DNA from: Cerioporus squamosus
Taxonomy: Eukaryota > Basidiomycota > Agaricomycetes > Polyporales > Polyporaceae
Reading direction: 5' to 3'
Assembly: GCA_022592435.1 (NCBI GenBank)
Contig: JABYQS010000138.1
Span: 1-64,000, forward strand
Length of the DNA: 64,000 nt
The notes under the pieces were generated by a model, which worked only from the letters and a program-made list of their open reading frames with translations, was not told the origin of the DNA and did not search any database. Shown piece by piece: positions 10,296 to 21,253 of the stretch. Every line of letters starts with the position of its first letter. Position 1 is the first letter of the stretch. The translations under genes were made by a program, and so were the position numbers.

Positions 10296-10985
10296 AAGGT
10301 GCTCAGCGGGCGTCGCGTGTAGAGCGGCAGAGAGGAGGTAGCTCGGCGTAGGGGGCTTGACGTGGTATCGCGAGTGGGGGCATTTCGCATCCAGTCCAGA
10401 GACTTTATGCGTGCCAGTGCGTGCCCCGTCCGGCAAGCGTCCCGGCGTCTGAGACATCCTCACATGGCAATTTGGAACTACCGGATATTGGGGTACAAAT
10501 ATGTGGTGTCCGGCGCACTGGCGAGCACAAATGGTCAGCTAAAGAGCGGCGCTATCCGGGACTATAAACAATAGGTATGGAGCAGTATGGAGCCTGGTAA
10601 TAGACTGCCGGACCGAGGAAAGTTGACACCAACTCTAGTAGCCGCCAGTCGTTGCATAGAGCGGTCGCAGTCTCGCCTAGTCTGGCAGAAACGCAAACAT
10701 GACGGTCACCAAACTTGCGCCGGGAGACGTCCCACGAGAGCTCGTCGGTCTCCATAGACAATCGGTGGCCGAGTGTGATTGTTCGTCAAAACCATCGAGT
10801 CGACTTCCAAACTGGGTGTCTCTCACCATCACGTGATCGCGTTGATTCCTTTGTTCGCTATAGGCGCCCGTACACGACCGTGCAATCAACCTTTGTCCCC
10901 GTCCACTGTCGTCTCACTGCTATCACGTATATCTCCAGGATGTCTTCGCTACACCTGGCTTGCCCCCTTGACTTTTTTTGTTGCT
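10296..10985. promoter_or_regulatory. Divergent promoter region between pheromone gene and receptor 1
   Basis: This 690 bp gap separates the divergent precursor (ATG at 10295) and receptor 1 (ATG at 10986), so it should carry both promoters. CCTTTGT at 10890-10896, about 90 bp before the receptor ATG, is the complement of ACAAAGG, the core bound by HMG-box pheromone-response factors of the Prf1/Ste11 type. A TATAAACAATAGG stretch lies near 10563. Short motifs like these can occur by chance. Confidence 0.35.
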
Positions 10986-12647
10986 ATGCTCTACCCCGCC
11001 CTCCCCGTGACTGCGTTCCTCGGCGCCGTCTTTGTTCTCGTCCCTCTGCCTTCGCATTGGCGTGCCCGCAACTACGCCACCATCTCCCTCGTCTTCTGGC
11101 TCTTCCTTATTGACATCATCTATGGCATTAACTCGACGATTTGGAACGACAATGTGCGTATCAGGCTACTCGTATGGTGCGACATCAGTGAGTATCTCGT
11201 GTTCTGTGTCCTTTCCAGCCGGAGTCCTGCGTCTGACCATGGCCCAGCGACCAAACTCACGATTGGCGCGTCCATCGGTCTTCCCGCGGCGGCGATGTGT
11301 ATATGCAAGCACCTAGAGTCTGTTGCCTCCGGTCGCATCGTCCGCATAAGCCATGCCGACAAGCAACGTCGCATGCTCTTTGAGCTTGCGATGTGCTTCC
11401 TCTTCCCCGTCATCATCATGGCGTTGCGTACGTGGCTTTGATATTCTGTCTTGTGCTCTGCTTACGCTCCCCGCCAGACTATGTTGTGCAAGGACATCGC
11501 TTCGACATTGTTGAAGCCTTCGGCTGCCAACCCGCAACGTACTACTCCATTCCCGGAGTGTTCATCGTCTGGTTCCCGCCGCTGCTTCTTGCTACGATCT
11601 CGATGATTTACGCTTGTGAGTGCCACAATCCTGCAACATAAGGTGCATCTGTGCTGACATGATTGCGCGCAGGCTTGGCCCTCTATCACTTCATCCGTCA
11701 CCGCGTCACCTTCGCGGCAGTCTTGCAGAACTCCAGCTCCTCGATCACGCCGAACCGCTACCTCCGGCTCATGGCGCTCGCCATCACGGAGGTCGTCTGG
11801 CAGATCGTCCTGACGGTCCTCCCCATGTACGACAACGTCTCCGCCGGGCTGCGCCCGTGGACGAACTGGGCCGACGTCCACTCGGACTGGCTTCGCGTCG
11901 ACGTGTACACGCTTGATGAATTCTTCCCATCATACCGCACGCAGATGTTCCTGTTCTTCTTCGTCATGCCTGCCTCGTGTTTGCTCTTCTTCCTGTTCTT
12001 CGGTTTCGGCGAGCAGGCGGTGAACGACTACCGTTTGACGGCGGACTGGGTCCGCTGCAAGGTCTTCCGCCTGCCGCCTCGCGCGGAAAAGCGAGCGAAG
12101 AAGGGCTTCATGCTCAAGTAAGTCCGCTGCGGCTGCGCAGACCGTCTACTTCGTGCTGACGTGGATATCTCACAGCTCCGGCGTGTTGATGCCCTCTCCT
12201 GCGGTATACAGCATACCCCACTCTGTGCCACTCGCAGACGACGGGCATTCGCTCCCTGCATACAGCCCGCCAGCCGACAGCGCGCACTTCGCCGAGCTCA
12301 AGGGGAAAGAGGTTATGAAAGGCTTCGACCACCTGCACCTGAGCAGCCTCTCCCTCGACAACGTCACCATTCCTACCATCCGCTCCGGGGAGCTCAGCCC
12401 CATCGAGTCCTCCGCCGCGTCCTCGTGGTCCGAGTCCCATGACTCCCCCACTGGCTCCTGTTTCCAGTACGCCTCGCCTCGCCCGCCGCGTATTGCGGTC
12501 GGGGTGCCAATCGTCGCGGATCAGCACGCGCTCGTATCACCTCCCTTGGAGCGCCCCGGTGCCAACTTCGGCGGCCTCCCTGTCCCGCCCCGCGCTCATG
12601 TCTCTCGCTTCTCTGCCGACAGCGCAGATATCGCGGACACGACCTGA
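10986..12647 (+). CDS. STE3: STE3-type pheromone receptor 1 (478 aa)
   Basis: A seven-helix receptor of the fungal STE3 (GPCR class D) family, acting at the plasma membrane and coupled through a G protein to the mating MAPK cascade. Exons are 10986-11187, 11248-11427, 11478-11615, 11673-12117 and 12176-12647, with introns of 50-60 bp; the first three are phase 1, the last phase 2. Family marks are WCDI at the first exon end, the loop HYVVQGHRFDIVEAFGC (about 128-144), the following IPGVFIVWFPPLLLATISMIYA helix, then ITPNRYLRLMALA after helix 5. The Ser/Pro-rich cytoplasmic tail (about 320-478) is typical. It sits among four pheromone precursors and is the most likely mating-specific receptor. 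The start MLYPALPV gives a short extracellular N-terminus, as usual. Confidence 0.93.
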
Positions 12648-14040
12648 ATTATCCTCGCAGTGCTATCGATCAGCCCTCTTTCCTTTGTACTGCCGTCTCG
12701 ACTCCGAGACTACGCGTTCTACGCTCCTTCGCCTCAACGACACGTCGCATGGCCTCGCCATTTGTCGTTCTGTTGTGTAAAATTATACTCACGCTTCGCA
12801 TCAACGACTCCGCATAATACCCGTCTTCAGATATTCCCCTGTGTCTCTGCATCGCAAGTACTCTATGTATTTCTTCCGCTCTACTGTTCGTTTCCTTGTC
12901 TTGCTCTTGCTTTCTCGCTCACAATCCTTTCTGCGTCATATAACCTGCTGTATCCATAGTTACATGCCGAACGCCTACCGTAGATCCCCTCGTTTGACTT
13001 GTGCTGGAAATCGCAGTCTTCACTAGTGTTCTCGCTCTTGGAGTTGTTGCCTGTCAGACGATGCAAATTTTCAATCGCTTGTCGAGCATTCCCCAAGGAT
13101 CGAAGCGTGGCCAGTCGCACTGGCAATTGGTGAGACTTATTACAGGGGTATGTAGCTGAAGCTGCGAGTGTTTTGCCGCCTGCCCCTTGAGCGCACTATT
13201 AAGTAATTCTGTTGTACTTAGCGCCGAGTGCATAGGAAGCTTCCTCATGCCTCGGTTGACACGCACATTTCTGGAAGTCTATCCACCACGATAAAGCGGT
13301 TTATTGTTCCTTCTCGTTGAAGTGAGCGGTCGAGTCTTGAACAATAAAATCCGGAGCTCATGTGCTTGCACGACGTGTTGAACTCAGAACGGAGCGAATG
13401 TCCAGCCTGAATATCTGTTTCAACGAAGTCCATCCGTCAGTACAGAAATCGCCTGGTTGTATGTTCCTGCTGCGATACTCAGGCTTGCACGGTATACCTG
13501 CCTATGACCCTACCTAGCTAAGTATCAAGTACCAAGGTACCAAGTACTCGCCGGGCTTCGATCTGCTTCGGTGTGCCTTCAAGGTGGATTTCTGATTACG
13601 TAATACATCCGAGTAGGCGCTCATCACAATGAGAACACTGGGTTCTCATTGTCCTGGCCCTTCCGCTCTCAACACATATGCTGACCACCGCCCAAGTCCA
13701 ACTCCTGGATAGCGAAGTTGGATCTTGACCTACGCAAACTAAGAGGGCCTCTGATGCCTCCAGGAGGCTCTACAGACGGCATCTCAGCCTAACATGTGGT
13801 AGCCTATCCCGGGCCAGGCCACGTCTGCGCCAGTGACCATGCGTCGCCGAGCGTTGCTCTAGCGACAAGGCCTTCAGTACGCTGTAACCAGCAAGTGCAT
13901 ATGATTAACACTGGCGTGGGCGGCCCGATTATAAGAGCGGCATGGGACAATAATGACCAGTGCTCAATAGCACCCACGCACTATCGTCTGGTCAATTGTC
14001 CCGTGCCGAAGGCTCAGTATCCGGGGTACAAACTGAGCGC
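12648..14040. other. Spacer between receptor 1 and pheromone gene 4
   Basis: No gene is supported. A perfect 10-bp inverted repeat with 4-base loop (CAATGAGAAC-ACTG-G-TTCTCATTG type) sits at about 13627-13651. A run of GTACCAAG-type sequence lies near 13530. Frames here are short and unsupported. Confidence 0.5.
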
Positions 14041-14067
14041 ACAAAGCGAGACATCGCGCAATATAAA
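14041..14067 (+). promoter_or_regulatory. Candidate pheromone-response element and TATA box
   Basis: ACAAAGCGA at 14041-14049 differs by one base from ACAAAGGGA, the element bound by the HMG factor Prf1 in smuts, and is followed by TATAAA at 14062-14067. They lie about 220 bp upstream of the pheromone ATG at 14284. The pairing of an HMG core with a TATA box in front of a pheromone gene is suggestive; binding is inferred. Confidence 0.4.
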
Positions 14068-14283
14068 TCAACAGGTATGCATGCCCTCTTACCTCTGACT
14101 ATGCCATTCGTCCCTGCACCTTCGTCGCTCACCAAAGTTCGTTAGGAACACTCCTGCACGCCACGCCCATCCGCACTCACCTGCGACACCGCATACCACA
14201 CTCGCGCTACCACAACCTCCGTACCTCTGCCCTCTGCGCTACCTGCACCACGGCGTGCGACTGCACTCACCTCTATCTATCTC

Positions 14284-14496
14284 ATGGACCAATTCGATTT
14301 CATCTTCGCGCTCGACGGCGTCTCGACGCTGTCCTCGCAGTCGCCGGACTGCTCTCCTGCGGGCAGCCCAGTCGTCACCCCAGTGGTGCCAGTCCTGCCA
14401 GACACCCCGGACGTTATGGAGTTCTCCATCGACGACATTCCGATGGACTACGACCACCGCAGCAGCGGCTTCGCTGCGTACTGCATCATCGCGTGA
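14284..14496 (+). CDS. Mating pheromone precursor (CaaX, 70 aa)
   Basis: A 70-residue intronless frame begins MDQFDFIFALDGVSTLSS and ends AAYCIIA then TGA. CIIA is a farnesylation box. A DH pair precedes RSSGFAAYC near the C-terminus and would set the mature peptide of about 9 residues. The middle is Pro/Val/Asp-rich, as in longer precursors of this type. It is on the same strand as receptor 1, 1.6 kb downstream. The N-terminus MD-Q-F fits the family. Together with the precursors at 427, 8640 and 10158 it makes four different predicted mature peptides at this locus. Confidence 0.88.
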   Translation: MDQFDFIFALDGVSTLSSQSPDCSPAGSPVVTPVVPVLPDTPDVMEFSIDDIPMDYDHRSSGFAAYCIIA

Positions 14497-16980
14497 GCCC
14501 TTCCGGCTCTCGCGCGGACACCGTCCCCGTTACTCGCACTGTCTCTTCCGAGTTTGCCGCCCCGGACCTGAAACCAGGGTGAGTCCGCCCATCGATGAGC
14601 ATGCTTTCCGACGCACCTGCTGACTATCCTCTTGCCTGCCTCCTCTAGCCGAGCGCGCACCTGTATTATCCGCCATATTTATCCGCCCTCGCCTCCGTCT
14701 TCGCTTGCGATCCCCTTCCCTGTCCGTGTTTTGATCACGATTATGCCGCCTCCACTCCTTCCGTTCCTGCCCTGTTCGATATTTATCGGTCCAACTCCGC
14801 CGACTCACCTTCCTTACGACTCGATGATTATTGATGTATTTATGCGCCTCGGTGTTTCGTTCCTTGCGACTGTATCTTGGGATGGAAAGGGTAGACTTGT
14901 AGATCCTGTATCGATAGCTGTACCACATCCCGAATTTGAACGACAAATATTTGCTCTTGATCTTTCGGTGTTGGCCGTAGATGCTCCCTTACTCGAGCGT
15001 GGGCGGAGGCTTGCGATTCAGCCTGATGCAGCAGGCGGTCTCGACGCTAGTTGAAGGGCGCATCGGTCATCCTCGTCCGATTTGACCGGGCCCGTGGTAC
15101 GGACCCGACGGTGAGACCCGGAGTACAGAGGAAACGAGGGCGGTGTTGCTGACCATCGATAGCTCAACGCCGTCTCAGGGCTAGGCCCGCATTGTTGCGG
15201 CCATGTCGCGATGTCGTCACGAACTTTGTAGTCATGTCGAGTGTTGAGGTTGTCGGTCGTCGGTCATCGGTCGTCGTTACCATGTGATGCTGTTGAGCGT
15301 GACTTGAAGCTCTCGGTCGACTCGAATGGTAAATAGAACGAAAGATAACTGTCATTATCAAGAAAAGCATCAGTGTTACACACGGTGTTTGCCAACCAGT
15401 ACGACTGCTCCAGGTAACTCCAGTTGAGCCGCTTAGCAGGCGGCAACAGGGACAGAAGGCAGAACCGCCGCTTTGCAAGTCCAGTCCACGAACCACCAGC
15501 TGTCGAGCGAAAGAGTATCGCCAGCCACGCGTCCATAGCCATGAGACCACCAGAACCAAGCGTGGGTATGGGGTGTGCGGATCCATAGAGCCGTACGGAG
15601 TCCTCTAACCACCTCGTGTCAGAGGAGGCAAAGCCTCGATCGCCGCAGCAGAGCTCCAGGGGGCCATAGCCAGCATTCTTGGGGTGCTAGCCAGAGGGGG
15701 AAGCAAGCTTGAACAGGCTGGTTGGGTCGACTCACCAGGGACTGGGCTTGGCCATAGCGGCGCGGACCTTGAAACCACTTGGTCGGAACGAGGGACTCGG
15801 GTCCACTGGGCACTTGCGCTACCGTCGGATGGGCGAGGACAACTTGGCTTCACGGTGGTCTCCGTCTGTTGTTAGTGTCGGAGGCGTCGACGATGAGGAG
15901 GATGCAAGTGGTTGGGAAGAAGTAAGTGGGTCAACCCCGCCAGGTCGGGATGTCTTATAAAGGGCCGCCGTTACTCGCCGCCTCATGTCGGTCACGTCGG
16001 GTGATGGCATTGTGCGCGAACGAAATCTTTCGGGAAGCTTCTCGCACAAAGGGACAATTGCAAGACGGTGTGGGAGCGCTGCCAGAAACGCTGAACAAAA
16101 GACGCGAAAGTGGCGCACGGGGGACGCGTCGCGCGCGCCGGTCACCTGACCGAACCACCCCCGCGTCAGTCCAACCACCGAGGCGACCCACCCTCCACCA
16201 CCACTATCGCCACCTCGCTGTTCACCCCAACCGCCACGTCTTCCTCCATCAACATACACCACTTTACGCTCACAACCATGCGTTGTCCGCCGTCCCTTTG
16301 GACGACATTGATGCAAGTTGCATGGGACTCAGTATCCTCTCCCTCCGCTCACCCCGCACGGGCTGCACCAGCAACTTCCAACCGAGACATCCAGTACTTC
16401 AGCAACAAGCACTCCGACCGCCCCAAACAACACATGAAGACACATGGTCTATCGGAGGCGGCAGGTTGCTCAAGGCTGCTAGGCTGCAGGTGCGAGTCCG
16501 AGTTCACTCCGGATGGTGGTTTCGCCGTCCCACCGTTCCGGCTTCCGAGGAGCTATCTCAGCCGGGTACGTGACATGCTGCCTGGAGGAAGAAGGAAGGC
16601 CCCGGCTAAGCCGAACTGGCAAGTCTTATACACGACGTGAGCCCCTCATCCGAATGTCATGCTCGGGTGCTGTGCACCGGCATGCAATTAGGATGCGCAA
16701 GCCAAGATCGCTTCGCAATGTACGCCAAAGACCCGAAGAAGCCTAGTCTTGCGATTGTGCGGGTAGAAAACGTGGGAGCTCACCTTTGGGGGAAGGAAGC
16801 ATCGGCTACTCGGCGTACGAGCATCGCCATGGCCATATGTCGGGGAGCACAGGCGGTGAAGGCTTCGAACTCGACTCAAGAACAATTGTGGATGTCATAA
16901 CAGATGTAGTACAGTTTCTCCTTCTTGCGACACAACGTGTCATGCCCTGTCTTCTGTTCAGACGTGCAACGTTAACAGAA
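14497..16980. other. 2.5 kb stretch without a convincing gene
   Basis: Frames of 130-215 residues exist on both strands (14632-15054 +, 15819-16316 -, 15926-16573 +) but overlap one another, lack known domains and show no consistent exon series. A short Ser/Pro-rich minus-strand segment near 15605-15994 could belong to a small disordered protein; I cannot decide. A perfect ACAAAGGGA (16046-16054), the Prf1-type element, occurs but with no pheromone gene next to it. Confidence 0.4.
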
Positions 16981-18237
16981 TCAAGCAACGCACCCTTCAT
17001 AATATCCACCAACCACTTGTCGCGCAATGTCTCCGGCTCGGAAGAGGAATCCGTCGCCCACAGGAAGCTCAGTGCGTGCTGAGGAGATCTCGGCCCACAT
17101 CCACTTGAGGTACGCAGGGGTGATATGCGCGGATTGTAGGCTCAACGACCCGTTTCCGGGTACGTTGATGTCTATCATTCTTTCTTGGCCATTGTGCCTC
17201 TGAATCCGCTCGGGAGGCGGCTGGACGTAAGCGGTTGCATCCTCATGATCCTCACCGGTACTAGTCCCGTCATGGTCAGTCTCAGGAGCGTCGGAGACCT
17301 TCTCAACGGCCTCGTCGAGCTCGTCGTTGGGCTTGCAATATGCTTTGTGTATCTCCTTCCAGTCCTTGTCAAGTTCGAGTGTCAGTATGATATCTCGATG
17401 ACACGAGAACGGAGGACGAACCTTCGTCAGACACTCCTTGCTACAATAGCGCGGCTTACGCTCCGGAGGGCACCTCCCAGCGCAAGCTCTCAGCCCTAAC
17501 CGCTTCACTGCGGATATGCCACAGCCAGCCGCCGCGCAGAGGTACGCATCAGGCACCCTCGCAACCTTCCTGTCCCTCAATTTCTCCTCTTTCTCCATCT
17601 CTCTCCTGCGAATATCATGCACTCGCCAGAAGTACGTGAGGTCCCGAAACCGTATATCGTTCCGCACGTCAATCCCATCGCGCTCACCGAAGCGCATCAG
17701 CGATTGCGAAACGTTCAGCACGTACGGGGTCACGAAGCCAAAGCGGGCGGTTTCGTTCGCATATATGGCCGCTCGGTGTAGCAGCACGTTCGCCAGGTAC
17801 ATATCTGGGGTGTTCGAGGGAAGCATGTAGCGGCGAGAGGCAGTGAGTCAAGGATCGTGTTCAATGGCGTGCCCGTCATGCGCTTCTTCGTGCATATCGT
17901 AGTGAATGAGGACAAGGAAGGAGAGGGCGCGAGCAAGGAGGAACCGCGGAGGATCGTGCACGGCATCCGGGTCTTGCGGATCGATGATTGCGTGTAGGAC
18001 GTCGATAGCATCCTCCACGCTGCGTGTGATCGTGCAGCCCGTGTAAAACCTAGAGAGGATCAGCTTGCGTTCGAGTCGGTCATGGTGCGCCACTTACCGA
18101 AGTGCAAGCTCTAGTGCGGCCTCTCCATCCCCTTCACCGGATGCTGTCAGCAGACGGTCGGTTGGACGAAGGATGATAGCGTATGAGCACTCTCGCATGA
18201 GATCTTGATACGTCGACACACGCTTGTGCAGGTACAT
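16981..18237 (-). pseudogene. MYND-finger protein gene, broken paralogue of 41701-42960
   Basis: The same protein family as the intact gene at 41701-42960. It has helical N-terminal repeats, then a Cys/His zinc cluster with CAAAGCGI…CAGRCPPERKPRYCSKEC…HKAYC (MYND type, protein-interaction finger). Exons are 18237-18098, 18049-17422 and 17364-16981; introns (48 and 57 bp) are at the same places as in the paralogue. Two lesions show. An in-frame TGA (17850-17848) falls between IEHDP and LTASRRYM, where the paralogue reads through. The first 25-30 residues are missing: homology stops near 18270, against the inverted-repeat element at 18272. The C-terminus is longer than in the paralogue. A sequencing error could explain the stop but not the lost 5' end. 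Confidence 0.75.
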
Positions 18238-18271
18238 GCAGTTTAGCTTGGTGCGTACAAGGCCCAGCTGA

Positions 18272-18697
18272 CATCAGGAAACGCGTTTGGCGCTATCCCG
18301 GCTGTGCGGTGCTAGGTGGAGCGACAGCGCGATAGAGATCCCCCCCATCATACCGAGCCGCCGGTCTCTGCCCGGAGCGCCCTGTCTCTACCTGGCTCTA
18401 TCCGGAGCAGCTGTCTCTATCCGGCTCTGTCCAGAGACACGTCCGAGCCCTCCCCCTTCCCCTCTCCCCATCCCACCTCAATAATCTGTTCTTAATGGCC
18501 GACTACTGCCCCATCATGATCACATTTTCATGGTAAGAGCTGTTCTGCCCCTCCGGTACCAGTGTCCAGTAAGTGTTCACAGAGCTCGAGCTTGCCGACG
18601 GGAAAATGATTCCCCGATAGCTTGGATAGAGTCGGATAGAGCCCATAGAGCCACAGAGACGCCTGTCTCCGCACAGCAAATAACGCGTTTCCTGATG
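18272..18697. mobile_element. Short inverted-repeat element (426 bp) at the broken end of the MYND gene
   Basis: Perfect 16-bp terminal inverted repeats, CATCAGGAAACGCGTT (18272-18287) and its complement (18682-18697). The inside contains repeated TCTCTATCCGG/GGCTCTATCC units and no gene. No unambiguous target duplication is visible. Its left edge coincides with the point where the MYND pseudogene loses similarity to its intact paralogue, so it may have caused the truncation. Confidence 0.5.
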
Positions 18698-19139
18698 GAT
18701 TGGGGAAGTGAGGGACTTCCCCGGGAAGGTCGACCGCAGTGCCAGTGGTGAGTGTCCTACGCATGTCGTCGCGCACCGAGGATAAAGGGCAGGTTGTGAG
18801 AGGGTGTTGGGACCAGGAGGATGAGGCAGTCTCCTGGCTATCTTTTCAGTTACCCCAAAGATCGTTGGCAACAGATTGCACGCGGGATAGATTCATGCTG
18901 CGCCGCTGGCTGGCGTATTGCCTAGTCTACTTACCTGGCCTTGAATCGCCTCAGGAATGTGATAGCGTTTCCATGAGGTCAAATCTTGATTTCGCAGGGA
19001 TGTTGGAAGGCAGATCGAGGCACCAAGCTTGACTCCGAGTACCAAACTTGAACGGGACTTGAGAAGAAGAAAAGGAGACTGCCAGAGCTCTGCAGTGCCG
19101 CGGCGCCCTGGTACCGGAGACTGCCGAGGAGTTCGGAGA

Positions 19140-19330
19140 GCATGTAGCGAGGACCCCCGAATGCGCGCTTACAGCTTATATCCCGAAACCCCCGAAAATG
19201 GGCCCGAAGGGCCCGGAAAGTTATATGCCAAACCCCGAAAATGCGGGTCTGAAGGGCGCATGTTATAGGCCCGAAAATGGACCTCGACAGGCCATGTTGT
19301 ATCCGTCAGACCCCCGAAAAGTACCCTTCG
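19140..19330. repeat. CCCGAAAA repeat field, left arm
   Basis: This tract contains four CCCGAAAA cores (near 19193, 19223, 19269 and 19313), mixed with GGGCCC and TTATA motifs. The first part, GGACCCCCGAATGCGCGCTTA, is repeated in inverse orientation at about 20212-20250. It looks like one arm of a degenerate foldback structure or an eroded satellite. No gene in it. Confidence 0.55.
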
Positions 19331-19452
19331 AGACCTCTTGAGACGGCCTCGAGCCTCGAAGCCCAGTAAGTAAGTACCACATACTTACTGTGTTCTTCGC
19401 GATCGGAGTTCGAACAAATTTGTACCGGGCGCTCCGGAGCTGAACCAGCCTT

Positions 19453-19720
19453 CACTGCAAAGAAAGCATCCTTTCCGGGGTTAGTAAAGGCATAGAAAAT
19501 GGATTGCTGAAAGTAAGAGTTTTGCTATCTCTAAAACATTTCACATAACCCCCTTACACTTGCCACAATAGGTCTATAAGCCTTCGTAATCTCCCTAAAC
19601 GAGACTTTCCTTGGAGGCTTATCATCTCATAAACGTAAAATATTCCACCTGGCGGAATCAAGCAACGTTACCATTTTGCCAGGATTTCAGCAGGGCGGAA
19701 AGGATGCGTCCGTTGCAGTG
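19453..19720. mobile_element. CACTG-ended miniature element, intact copy (268 bp)
   Basis: Terminal inverted repeats begin CACTGCAA at both ends and share GCATCCTTTCC. CTT flanks both sides (19450-19452 and 19721-19723), a 3-bp target duplication. The body is the inverted homologue of 6955-7445 without the 225-bp insertion; the single TA at 19532-19533 marks the empty site. Ends and duplication length are CACTA-like; the class is inferred. Confidence 0.78.
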
Positions 19721-20094
19721 CTTGTATTGAACCAGGAGACCATTACCCGTCCTGTTACAAGCCTGTTCCAGACCCGAACCATGCCCCATTAATGCCTGTC
19801 GTGAGATGCACCACGTGAGTCGCGACACATGCCGAAATCGTGCAGTGATACCAGTGAACGCCTTGGGAAGTCGTCTCCCTTTCAAGTATCAATATCGCGA
19901 CCACGGACATCGACATATCTACAATACCAAGATTTTCTTGAGACAAGCTGGATGCTGCAATGTGCATAACACGCGTTGTAGCTTGTAAGTACTGAACACA
20001 TAAATGTTCAGTTGTTCTAGCTAGCGGTGCCTACGGTATCCGAGTCCGGCAGGCCGACTGCCAGACTCGGAGGCGCCCGGCCGGCGTCTAGATG

Positions 20095-20260
20095 TTATAT
20101 CCTGGGAGCCCCCGAAAACGGCGGACCCGGGCCCATGTTATAGGCCAAACCCCGAAAATGGGCCCTCCGGGGGACCCCCGAAAATGACCAAAATGGGCCC
20201 GGCCGGGATATAACCTATAAGCGCGCATTCGGGGGTCCTATGTAGCGCCGGCCGTTGCGC
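20095..20260. repeat. CCCGAAAA repeat field, right arm
   Basis: Three more CCCGAAAA cores (near 20112, 20151 and 20175) with GGGCCC and TATAGGCCAAA motifs, partly direct and partly inverted copies of the 19140-19330 tract. Together the two arms enclose the intact CACTG element. Confidence 0.55.
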
Positions 20261-21253
20261 CCGCTCCGCGAGTCTGCACTGCCAGCAATCGGCGCCCGCT
20301 TGTCCAAGTTGCCTCCATAAGCCTGCCACTCCTCGCTAGGCCTGTTCACCACGTAGGATATACACGTCTTGAGTTGTCCTTCCTTCGAAAGCATGTCAAC
20401 TTGGCCGCAAATCGCGCAGCGGCCACCCTGCGGCCCACTGCAGGACGGCGACCTCCGAGTCATGTATAACGCTTCCTCCACCCACTATGCTTGAGATCCC
20501 CAGTGGCGTCTCGCTGCCAGCTGAAGGTTATTATCGACAGATGGATGATTTCTGACCAGACTACCGCTGCTGACGCCGCCACTTCCGGGTTCTCCGCCTC
20601 GCCGTCGACACCTGTGAAAGTCTCAAGTCCGTCCTCCTGTGGACGCTGGCTTGTATCGAGGCGTTACGGTATGTCTCAATTTACTGTCTCTGTCTACGGT
20701 CTGTTTTGCCATGCCAGCGCTGATACGCTACTGCAGTGCGGGGTTAGCACTTTATTTTGCTCGCTTCATGGGTCGTTACGTTCCAAGACATTGCGCTCTT
20801 CCTCTCATACTCAGACCGAGTGTGTTGCATCAGTGGCCACGGCGATCCTTCACCGCAGTCAGTCGTACTACGTTGTACCAATGCGCATAGATGTCTCGCA
20901 GCCGGTGCGCGCCACAACGTTTCGACGCTTCGTCGCACATGCGCTAAATCGGCTATAATTAAGCTGCACCGCTTCTCGCCCGGAGTTCGACCTACTCGAC
21001 TCTTCTTTCTGCCCACAGTCCTGTTCTCAGGTCACTACACCCAGCAGAAGACGTTATACGCGGCCAGAGATGAGCGGCGTGAGCCATAGCAGTACGGCAA
21101 CCACTTCCCGGGCCCGCAAGCAGCGTAGTATAAGGATGGTGACTCTGTCCTGTCGGTTTCCTCATCCTCCTTCTTCACCTCCTCATCTCCTCGCCTTCAG
21201 CCTTCTGAAGCTTCGCCTTCGCCTTCACCTCGAACTCTTACCTCTACTACAAC
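20261..21253. other. Spacer before the secreted-protein pseudogene
   Basis: Frames at 20491-20958 and 20757-21089 (+) overlap in different registers and have no recognisable domain; hydrophobic stretches could be relics of a membrane protein gene. I do not call a gene. Confidence 0.4.

Noticed and set aside
12901..12962. CVI-stop at the end of a short frame downstream of receptor 1
   Set aside because: Lacks the fourth CaaX residue and an MD-type start.
14632..15054. 140-residue plus-strand frame after pheromone gene 4
   Set aside because: Pro-rich, overlapped by other frames, no family resemblance, likely 3' UTR and spacer.
15605..16316. Possible small Ser/Pro-rich minus-strand gene (MPSPDVTDMRRR…)
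   Set aside because: The exon series could not be closed and no family mark was found.
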